Shown here in pieces: positions 8,801 to 13,828 of a stretch of 17,646 nucleotides of DNA; position 1 is the stretch's first letter; the number at the start of each line of letters is the position of its first letter. The notes beneath the pieces are model-generated. The model saw only the letters and a list, made by a program, of their open reading frames with translations, made no database searches and had not been told where the DNA came from. Source of the stretch: Desulfovibrio sp. (GTDB taxonomy: Bacteria; Desulfobacterota; Desulfovibrionia; Desulfovibrionales; Desulfovibrionaceae); the NCBI GenBank assembly GCA_031282465.1, contig JAITDR010000081.1, positions 1 to 17,646 on the forward strand. Direction: 5' to 3'. The position numbers and the translations under genes were made by a program.

Positions 8801-9163
8801 CGCGTCTTCCCTGAGCGCCGATGCCTGTGCCGACCATTGCGGAAGTTCCGGGGCGGTCGGCGCGCGCAGGCAGGCCCAGGCAAAGGCCGCGACAAAGCTC
8901 GCCGCCAGGCAGCACAAACGCGGCGCGTTCCGTGAACGCGGCAGATCAAGCAGGATGACCGTAACCAGGGTCAACAGGCCGTAGGCCGGTTCCCGGAAAG
9001 CCAGTATGCCGGCAAGCCAACATACGAGGCAGACTTCGGAAAACAGCAGAAATTGCAGGCGTGAGGGTGTATTTTCCGAATCTTTACAGCCCCGGAGCAC
9101 CTTTGCCCGCGCCGCAGGCTTCCGCCGCGGAACTCTTGTGTTTACCGCCCTGTTCCTGTACAT
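5894..9163 (-). CDS. comEC: DNA internalization channel ComEC/Rec2
   Basis: ComEC forms the inner-membrane channel that imports single-stranded DNA in natural transformation. The 1089-residue product has N-terminal membrane segments and a soluble domain, then the Competence domain from about residue 360 with LSHSLALSGMHLA and many helices. The C-terminal metallo-beta-lactamase-like domain has SHPDADHLGG (H890, D892, D894, H895) and PHHGSKS (H1015, H1016), so its metal site looks intact. Two low-complexity inserts stand out: an Ala/Pro/Glu-rich linker around residues 285-360 and a minisatellite-coded linker at about 669-712, between membrane and hydrolase domains. The ATG at 9163 is used, but its ribosome site is weak; a GTG near residue 22 is an alternative. 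It stands alone and is divergent from the pentapeptide gene by 67 bases. Confidence 0.92.
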   Translation of the reverse strand: MYRNRAVNTRVPRRKPAARAKVLRGCKDSENTPSRLQFLLFSEVCLVCWLAGILAFREPAYGLLTLVTVILLDLPRSRNAPRLCCLAASFVAAFAWACLRAPTAPELPQWSAQASALREDARGELRLPHPVRIRAVVDSSAPLPGDRVRVVLSSLAPAASFPETETRGRAPGDIYTGKAHWLWNRPAFIPLPGETLELTVRLLPLRGLHNPGLSDYEQRMHEQDVWFSVRSAGKNIVVAGSAHGGLPGPAEDPPAVSLRLRLSILREKARSLFYAALPRKAGEQAGEQAGRVASFAGEASPAEEQLPRENAISLNSAPPGEAAAPAAASAAAATSPADATVPAGAGPLPATPGRILTGAGLLPALIFGDRSLVSPRLADLFAGAALSHSLALSGMHLAFAVLAGAVCACLTGRCFPSLYLRLPRPTLTLLSALPFALLYLWLGQAPISLQRAACMLCAAALCSFMRRPRLIPDSLCAALFILMLWDPFALFELSLQLSALCMACIALTLPGIVRLSEKLFPAANADDDFQAPSKIVRLKRGAFVLAANSLCIQIVLMPLTLRAFGNVGILFPLNLLWLPLLQGLVLPLSFTALGALCLDLPAVGAALLRLASLPCEGLVALLEHLDGAGLMPAPLLPRPHGLSMAAFWLLCLCLPRLLAAGMKRRRQTRQSDAQGCSHDYAHGYAQSCSQSSSKRCSRDYAQDYAQHYAQSPRRAADFGHEPDQGTGAGPVFSQRGESLQRGGYAPVPGHRRGVRPGRLSRTDIVLPVCALAFVVLPFVFLNRPAPGLTLSLLDVGQGQAVLLEWAALPGLNEPATDAVSRSSFGATETARRLSFEAPGISSGSFFGSAGRILVDGGGSNSEFFDPGRRIVAPLLTDNALPRLAAVVNSHPDADHLGGLPWIVRHFSVGRIFGNGQSPQGALAVRMQDALRAGGDLRMETLRAGDVYEPAQGLRLEVLHPPSGAAGSSNDLSLVLRLLWRGRALVLICGDVGGAGLQKLMREGRDLSAQVLILPHHGSKSAYAEGFYRAVNARTALVSCAYANVWGFPSRTVRDALRDMRTPLYSTAEHGMIRLHWSAPDAEPELSLMR
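7028..7159. repeat. Degenerate 12-bp tandem repeat (about 11 units) inside comEC
   Basis: On the plus strand units such as GTAATGTTGTGC, GTAATCTTGTGC, ACAACTTTGTGC, ATAACCATGTGC and ATAATCATGTGA follow each other without gaps. The period is 12 bases, so copy-number change keeps the comEC frame. In the protein it gives a hydrophilic linker of four-residue units such as DYAQ, DYAQ, HYAQ and SCSQ. The stretch is markedly richer in A and T than the surrounding comEC sequence. Confidence 0.85.
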
Positions 9164-9230
9164 TCGTTCAAGTGTTGTTCCTCATTGCCCCAAGGTCCAC
9201 GGCACAGACCCCATACCGTCAGGTATCAGT

Positions 9231-9938
9231 ATGCCGGCATCACGCGACAGTTTGCACCAACTTCTTGAAGCTCGCGCCCTCCGGCTGATCGCCGAAAGCG
9301 AAAACAGCAAATTCCGTCGTTTAGGCGAGGAACTCGGTTCTCCGAAGGTCGGTGAAAGGCAGGCGAATTTCAGCGGCATGGATCTCAGGGAAGCGCATTT
9401 CAAAGGCGCGGACCTCCGGGGTCTGGTCTTGATCAACGCCCGGCTCGCAGGCATAGACCTCAGTTGGGCGAACCTTTCGGGAGTCTACTGCAACGGGGCC
9501 GACATGAGAAGATGCAACCTGACGGGGACCGACCTGCGGGCGGCGCGCATGAGAAGAGTCAATCTTGCAGGCGCCGGGATCTCCCTTGCCCGGCTCGGCA
9601 GAACGGACTTTGCGGGGGCGAACCTCACCGAAATCGACTTCTCCCAGGTTGTCATCCGCTTGTCGGACTTGGCCGGAGCCAACCTGCGGGGAGCAAAATT
9701 CGACGGAGCGGACCTCAGCAACGCCATGCTCTGTTGGGCCGACCTTTCCGGGGCGAGTTTCAAGGAGGCGGTTCTGCGGCGCGCACGCTTGATAGGCGCC
9801 GACCTCTCCGACGCCGATTTCCGGGGAGCAGACCTGACGGAGGCCGCGCTCGGCGGTGCGGATACCAGAGGAGCCAAGTTCGAGGGTGCGGTACTCGCCG
9901 GTGCGGATCTGCGCTTTGCAACGGCCGACAACGGCTGA
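9231..9938 (+). CDS. Pentapeptide-repeat protein
   Basis: The 235-residue product has a short helical N-terminus (to about residue 45) followed by tandem pentapeptide repeats of A(D/N)LXX type to the C-terminus, for example GADLRG, GADLSN, GANLRG and GADLSD. These fold into a right-handed quadrilateral beta-helix. It lacks a signal peptide or membrane segment, so it is probably cytoplasmic. Some family members mimic DNA and protect gyrase, but most have no known role and nothing here points to one. The ATG at 9231 is preceded by a weak AGG at suitable spacing; upstream in-frame sequence overlaps comEC in antisense and is not protein-like. No clear promoter was found in 9164-9230. Confidence 0.85.
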   Translation: MPASRDSLHQLLEARALRLIAESENSKFRRLGEELGSPKVGERQANFSGMDLREAHFKGADLRGLVLINARLAGIDLSWANLSGVYCNGADMRRCNLTGTDLRAARMRRVNLAGAGISLARLGRTDFAGANLTEIDFSQVVIRLSDLAGANLRGAKFDGADLSNAMLCWADLSGASFKEAVLRRARLIGADLSDADFRGADLTEAALGGADTRGAKFEGAVLAGADLRFATADNG

Positions 9939-9972
9939 GGAATTCGGCTGCGCGGACGGAGATCAATGGAGA

Positions 9973-9994
9973 GAGGGGGCCGCGAAGCCCCCTC
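9973..9994. terminator. Hairpin between convergent genes, probable bidirectional terminator
   Basis: GAGGGGGC and GCCCCCTC form a perfect 8-base stem with loop CGCGAA. It sits 35 bases after the pentapeptide-repeat gene and 44 bases after the end of glnK, which converge on it. Neither strand has a clear U-tract, so it may act with Rho or as an mRNA 3' end stabiliser. Confidence 0.55.
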
Positions 9995-10037
9995 AGCAGT
10001 CTATTCTTATGTGAACCCGTCTTCGACCGGGCGGGTG

Positions 10038-10376
10038 CTATAACGCATCGTTGCCGCTTTCGCCGGTCCGGATGCGTATGACGTTTTCCACCGGAAGGAT
10101 GAAAATTTTACCGTCGCCCAGTTCTCCGGTGCGCGCCGCTTCAATGGCGACATCCACCACTTTCTGCACCGCTTCGTCATGCACCAGCGTGTTGATCTGT
10201 ACCTTGGGCACGAACTGCGATTCCAGGGTGGCGCCGCGATAGACCTCCTTGTGCCCGCGCTGCCGCCCGTAACCACGGATTTCGCTTATGGACAAACCGT
10301 GTACGCCCAGGGTTTCCAACGCCTTTTTTACCGCCATCAGCTTTGAGGGGCGGATGATGATTTCCAGTTTTTTCAT
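10038..10376 (-). CDS. glnK: PII signal-transduction protein, GlnK type, lacking Tyr51
   Basis: This trimeric PII protein senses ATP/ADP and 2-oxoglutarate and, next to amtB, is expected to plug the ammonium channel. The 112 residues match GlnB/GlnK throughout: GYGRQRGHKEVYRG (residues 35-48), TGELGDGKIFILPV (83-96) and RIRTG near the end. Tyr46 and Arg47 are present; Arg47 is the residue E. coli GlnK inserts into the AmtB pore. The tip is changed: residues 50-54 read TLESQ, so Tyr51, the site uridylylated by GlnD, is Leu. Modification by GlnD is therefore unlikely. The gene starts 23 bases after amtB with AAGGAA upstream and is surely in one operon. NifI1 and NifI2 are two more PII paralogues in this window. 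Confidence 0.93.
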   Translation of the reverse strand: MKKLEIIIRPSKLMAVKKALETLGVHGLSISEIRGYGRQRGHKEVYRGATLESQFVPKVQINTLVHDEAVQKVVDVAIEAARTGELGDGKIFILPVENVIRIRTGESGNDAL

Positions 10377-10399
10377 CAGAAATTCCTTTTTGTCCGGGG

Positions 10400-11617
10400 T
10401 TAAATCTGATACGCGCGCTCGTTGTGTTCGCTGATGTCGAGTCCTGTGAGTTCCGATTCAGGGGCGGCGCGCAGGCCGACGAGCTTGTCCACCAGATACA
10501 GCAGGATGCGACTGACCGTATAGCAGAAAATCCAGGTCGCCGCTACTGATATAAGCTGTATCCAAAGCTGGCCGGAGTTGCCGTAAGCAAGGCCGTCCAC
10601 CCCGTTTACCGCTGCGGCGGCGAAAACGCCTGTAGCCAGGGCGCCCCAGGTGCCCCCGGCCCCGTGGATGCCGACAACATCCAGAGCATCGTCATAACCC
10701 AGACGGCTTTTGAGCAGCACGGCGCCGTAGCAGACAACGCCGCCGACGAATCCGATCAATACGGCGGGCAGGACTTCGACGAAGCCCGCGCCCGGCGTGA
10801 TGGCTACCAGCCCGGCCAGCGCGCCGGAAGCTGCTCCGAGGGTGGTCGGCTTGCCGGTGTATTTCCATTCCACGAGAATCCAGCCCAGAATGCCGGCCGC
10901 CGCCGCCAGATGCGTCGTGACCAGGGCGTGAGCCGCCAGAACGCCCGCGGACAAGGCGCTGCCGGAGTTGAAGCCGAACCAGCCGAACCAGAGCAAACCT
11001 CCGCCCAGTAAGGTCATCGGCAGGTTGTGCGGGACAATGTGCCCGCCTCCCCCGCCGTTCAGATCCATGCGTGGGCCGATGGCGTGGGCCGCGGCCAGCG
11101 CTCCCGCCCCGGAACTCATGTGAACCACGGCCCCGCCTGCAAAATCAAGCGCGCCGAGTTCGCCGAGCCAGCCTTTGCCCCAGACCCAGTGCGCCATGGG
11201 ACAATATACGAAAATCAACCAAAGGGCGGAAAAAAGCAGCATGGCAGGAAAATGTATGCGCTCGGCATACGAGCCGGACACCAGCGCGACCGTCAGCACC
11301 GCAAACATGCACTGGAAGGCCGCGAACAGGACGCCCGGTATGGTCTCGGCAAAAGGTAGAGGGTCGGCGCCTATCCCGTGCAGGAACAGCGCGGACAAAT
11401 CGCCGATCAGCCCCCCCGAGTCCGGCCCGAAGGCCAGAGTAAAGCCCAGCGCCGCCCAGAGTATGGAAACCACGCCGAGCATGCTGAAGCTGTGCATGGT
11501 TGTGGAAAGTACATTGCGCGACCGGACAAGCCCTCCGTAAAACAAGGCCAAGGCCGGGGTCATGAGCATGACCAGCATGGAACACACGATAATAAAAGCG
11601 GTATCGACGGGAGACAC
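10400..11617 (-). CDS. amtB: Ammonium channel AmtB
   Basis: AmtB is a trimeric inner-membrane ammonium/ammonia channel. The 405-residue product begins at the family's usual start, SPVDTAFIIVCSMLVMLMTP, and has about eleven membrane helices. The twin pore histidines are H166 (GGAVVHMSSG) and H318 (GIHGAGGTWG), and D158 matches the conserved Asp160 of E. coli. The cytoplasmic tail GLDISEHNERAYQI is typical for PII-binding AmtB. The start chosen is GTG at 11617 with AAGGAG six bases upstream. The frame stays open upstream to 12061, and the piece ending MPETGCASAQ resembles a signal peptide, so a longer form from a TTG near 11738 cannot be excluded. It is co-transcribed with glnK. Confidence 0.93.
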   Translation of the reverse strand: MSPVDTAFIIVCSMLVMLMTPALALFYGGLVRSRNVLSTTMHSFSMLGVVSILWAALGFTLAFGPDSGGLIGDLSALFLHGIGADPLPFAETIPGVLFAAFQCMFAVLTVALVSGSYAERIHFPAMLLFSALWLIFVYCPMAHWVWGKGWLGELGALDFAGGAVVHMSSGAGALAAAHAIGPRMDLNGGGGGHIVPHNLPMTLLGGGLLWFGWFGFNSGSALSAGVLAAHALVTTHLAAAAGILGWILVEWKYTGKPTTLGAASGALAGLVAITPGAGFVEVLPAVLIGFVGGVVCYGAVLLKSRLGYDDALDVVGIHGAGGTWGALATGVFAAAAVNGVDGLAYGNSGQLWIQLISVAATWIFCYTVSRILLYLVDKLVGLRAAPESELTGLDISEHNERAYQI

Positions 11618-11694
11618 GGCAAACTCCTTTTTTGCGGCGTTTGCATCGGCTCTGCGGACCTGCGCCGATGCGCAACCGGTTTCCGGCATGCAAA

Positions 11695-11708
11695 GCATAA
11701 AGAATGCC
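11695..11708 (-). promoter_or_regulatory. Candidate sigma-54 promoter of amtB-glnK
   Basis: On the minus strand GGCAT-TCTTT-ATGC keeps the essential GG and GC ten bases apart; it departs from TGGCAC-N5-TTGC at three positions. Transcription would start near 11683, leaving a leader of about 65 bases before the GTG at 11617. RpoN control of amtB-glnK is common. If translation instead began upstream, the element would be inside the coding region. Confidence 0.5.
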
Positions 11709-11813
11709 GGCAAGGCAAAAAACGTTCCGGCACGGCTCAAATGCTCGCGATCCGCGTTTGTGCCGAGCCTGCAGATAGTTGGGCCGTGCCGGCGGGCCGC
11801 ATGATATACGCTG

Positions 11814-11837
11814 TTTTTCGACAGAAATGTCGAAAAA
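11814..11837. promoter_or_regulatory. Palindromic operator upstream of amtB, arms TTTTTCGACA and TGTCGAAAAA
   Basis: The 10-base arms are a perfect inverted repeat around GAAA. Its core TCGACAGAAATGTCG (11818-11832) equals the element upstream of nifH except for one spacer base. The centre is about 117 bases upstream of the putative -24 element, a normal distance for an enhancer-binding activator. It lies at the edge of an AT-rich tract (about 11830-11990). The regulator is unknown. Confidence 0.6.
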
Positions 11838-11963
11838 AAAATTAAAAAAATACGAAACGGAATTTTGCTTGTCGGCCGCCCCGTTGCAGATGCCGTCCCT
11901 CCGCGACCGCAAGGCGCCGTCTGTGCGCAGCAGAAAAAAATTTTGGAAATTGCGAAAAATATA

Positions 11964-11991
11964 TTGACTATGACTTTCATTATCATAATAC
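11964..11991 (+). promoter_or_regulatory. Promoter-like sequence overlapping a Fur-box-like element
   Basis: TTGACT (11964-11969) and TAATAC (11986-11991) are 16 bases apart. Within it TGACTTTCATTATCA (11971-11985) matches the 7-1-7 Fur consensus TGATAATNATTATCA at 11 of 14 defined positions. No convincing gene follows on the plus strand before 12391, and amtB is far away on the other strand. From 12000 to 12330 I see nothing else identifiable. Confidence 0.35.
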
Positions 11992-12335
11992 TATTCCCGT
12001 ACCTGCACGCGTCGGGCATACCGGGAAACCGGGGGGAGTATTCCTCCATACAGCACGGCATTACCCAAAAAAGAGAGATGTTCCCGGCTCACACTGCTGC
12101 ATGAGGCGTACCCGGCGGGAACCGAAAGTGCGACCGCGGCTCCAGGCAGTTCGGCCGTATGGGCAGGCTGTGCAGTGCAGCGGTTCGATGTCGGCAGGGC
12201 GGGATTTGCCTGTCCGCGATGTTGCGGTGCACATGATGCCACTCAACAAAAATCGCATCAGCGTCATTAAACGGACATAAAACAATCGCAGTATAAGGTC
12301 GGTATCAGACAGGAGAGCATATTCATTTTAAACAG

Positions 12336-12364
12336 TTGCCTTAGCGACGTCACATAGACATAAC
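12336..12364 (+). promoter_or_regulatory. Candidate sigma-70 promoter for the 140-residue protein gene
   Basis: TTGCCT and CATAAC are separated by 17 bases, and the predicted start lies about 20 bases upstream of the ATG at 12391. Each hexamer matches consensus at four positions. The DNA just upstream of the gene is AT-rich compared with its surroundings. Weak to moderate support. Confidence 0.35.
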
Positions 12365-12390
12365 TTGTACATAGTATAAGGAACATGAAC

Positions 12391-12813
12391 ATGTCACAAG
12401 CAGTATTAAAGTTTGTTCGTAAAGTTGAGGAGGCCGGTGAAGAAGCGCAACTCGGCATTCATGCCGATCCTGTACCGCATAATAACATTGTTGTCGGCTT
12501 CGGCGTGCCGGCCTGCAGGGGGATCACCTCAGGGAAAAAATTGAAAGCCGGGTTGGCGGAGGAAGTCGCTTCAACCGTATCGGTGGGCATGCCTATAGAT
12601 GAATTGATTAATAAAGCGGAGGCATTGCATGCCGCGCTCGTATCTGTAAGCAAAGCATTGTCGGCTGCAGACGATGCTTACGTAACCTTGTTCGGTGAAG
12701 AAGGGAGCGCTTCGTTTGTCTATGCCGGGCTTCTCGATAAGGACGATATCGACATTCTACTCGGGAACGTCAAGGACAACGGCAAGTTTACAATCAGGCA
12801 ACAGCAAATGTGA
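12391..12813 (+). CDS. Uncharacterised 140-residue protein upstream of a VgrG-like tip gene
   Basis: I do not recognise this family. The 140-residue product is soluble, without signal peptide or membrane helix. It has a charged helical start (KFVRKVEEAGEEAQ), a small glycine-rich middle (NNIVVGFGVPACRG), a long predicted helix with many alanines (about residues 70-95) and an acidic end (DKDDIDILLGNV). The ATG at 12391 has AAGGA eight bases upstream; the ATG at 12385 is too close to it. Base composition is lower in GC than the flanking genes, which fits an acquired accessory gene. It precedes, on the same strand, a protein with a VgrG-type beta-helix, so a secretion-related role is a guess from context only. 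A coding-like frame continues after its stop. Confidence 0.65.
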   Translation: MSQAVLKFVRKVEEAGEEAQLGIHADPVPHNNIVVGFGVPACRGITSGKKLKAGLAEEVASTVSVGMPIDELINKAEALHAALVSVSKALSAADDAYVTLFGEEGSASFVYAGLLDKDDIDILLGNVKDNGKFTIRQQQM

Positions 12814-13012
12814 CATTACGGCCGCAAGCGCCCGGCAGGCGGAGTCGACTTCCGACACCGCGCCGACAAGCGTGGCGGCCGGCCCCCAAGATCCCTTTTA
12901 CATTCCGCCGCCGGAACTGCCCGCGCAACGCGCCCTCAGCGAAAAATCCTCTTCACGTATTGACATTGAAAATCAATTTTATTACAGACAAGGCTGCGTG
13001 ATTCAACGTTAG
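12809..13012 (+). other. Coding-like open frame without a start, in +1 frame after the 140-residue protein
   Basis: Directly at the TGA of the preceding gene, the +1 frame is open for 67 codons and ends in TAG at 13010-13012. Its codons are GC-rich at third positions in the first part, and the product is proline-rich then polar (PQDPFYIPPPELPAQRAL, later DIENQFYYRQGCVIQR). No ATG, GTG or TTG with a ribosome site begins it; a GTG near 12872 would leave only about 47 residues. A hairpin (AGCGGC and GCCGCT, 13011-13030) follows the stop at once. It may be the end of the upstream gene displaced by a one-base change, a frameshift product, or chance. The remainder to 13132 contains only the ribosome site of the next gene. 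Confidence 0.35.
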
Positions 13013-13132
13013 CGGCGCTCCGGAGCCGCTCCTGCGCCGCACAGTCGCATTCGACAGGCAGCAGCCCGGAGAAAAGCAGCCCCGCGTCGTCGCGGGAGTA
13101 TTGCGTGCCGGTAGAAACACAGGAGGAGAACC

Positions 13133-13717
13133 ATGGGTTTGGAGATCAGCACGGACAATGCGGAGAGCATGATTGAAGGGGACAACACCCAGATAGTACT
13201 CGGGCACAACGGTTCGTATGTGGCTGGGGCCAACGTTTCGGTCGCTGTGGGAGGTAACGTATCTATAGTCCCCGGATACAATTTCGAAGGATATTTCGGC
13301 GGAAAACAGGAAGTGGGGATATATCGGGTAATTGCCGACGGTAAATTGACGAAAGTGTGGGGCGAGGAAGATGAAGTCGGGGCGGTCAGCAATACGGTTG
13401 AAGACCTTCAGAACACAGTTACCAACTTAGCAACTGAACTGGCAGCCACACGTACCGAAGTAAGCGGCGTTACGGATATCGTCAATGGAACGGCTGATCT
13501 GGTCACGGCCATTGAAACGCGATGTTCTACCGAAAAAATGGAAGCCATCGTCCAGAATATAAATGTTATATCGTCGTCTACATTGGCCGTTGCAGCTGCA
13601 GTTGAATCGATCGCCTCTTCAACCGTGATGACCGGCGAACAAACAGTGTTGAATACTGTGAGTTCGGAGATCAGTTCAGCACGCACTATGCTGAATGCTA
13701 TGTTCACCATGATCTGA
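13133..13717 (+). CDS. Stand-alone VgrG/gp5-type beta-helix protein with coiled-coil tail
   Basis: The 194-residue product has glycines at 16, 24, 32, 40, 48 and 56, an exact 8-residue period in a V-x-G context (for example IVLGHNGS, YVAGANVS, SIVPGYNF). This is the octapeptide pattern of the triple-stranded beta-helix ending T4 gp5 and many VgrG proteins. After about residue 88 come long heptad-like helices rich in Val, Thr, Ser and Ala, probably a trimeric coiled coil. A very strong ribosome site, AGGAGGAG at 13121, precedes the ATG at 13133, so it seems a true independent gene. It converges on a vgrG that lacks such repeats. I infer a spike tip or tip-adaptor supplied separately; a VgrG C-terminus cut off by inversion is the other option. 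Confidence 0.7.
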   Translation: MGLEISTDNAESMIEGDNTQIVLGHNGSYVAGANVSVAVGGNVSIVPGYNFEGYFGGKQEVGIYRVIADGKLTKVWGEEDEVGAVSNTVEDLQNTVTNLATELAATRTEVSGVTDIVNGTADLVTAIETRCSTEKMEAIVQNINVISSSTLAVAAAVESIASSTVMTGEQTVLNTVSSEISSARTMLNAMFTMI

Positions 13718-13828
13718 CATTGCCGAGACAAAGCTGACACTTCAGAATCTATACAGCCCGTCGGCTTGATGACGGCAAGCTGCAGCCGTGTCCTGTAGTT
13801 CCGCCGCGGTTGCAGGTTTTCGGCGTGG

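Noticed and set aside
7976..8935. Open frame of 319 codons on the plus strand within comEC
   Set aside because: The product is Arg/Gly-rich, typical for antisense of a GC-rich gene, while the comEC frame is continuous and shows family motifs.
12170..12210. tRNA-like T-arm string around GGTTCGAT
   Set aside because: The flanks do not pair as a T-stem and no acceptor or anticodon arm can be built.
12101..12280. Possible 59-residue basic protein upstream of the 140-residue protein gene
   Set aside because: Starts at an ATG without a ribosome site at usable distance and is Arg-rich at first; its polar C-terminus (LNKNRISVIKRT) is curious but not enough.
13013..13828. Site-specific invertible segment joining the tip gene to vgrG
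   Set aside because: I found no inverted repeats at the gene ends that could mediate it; kept only as one possible history of the split spike.
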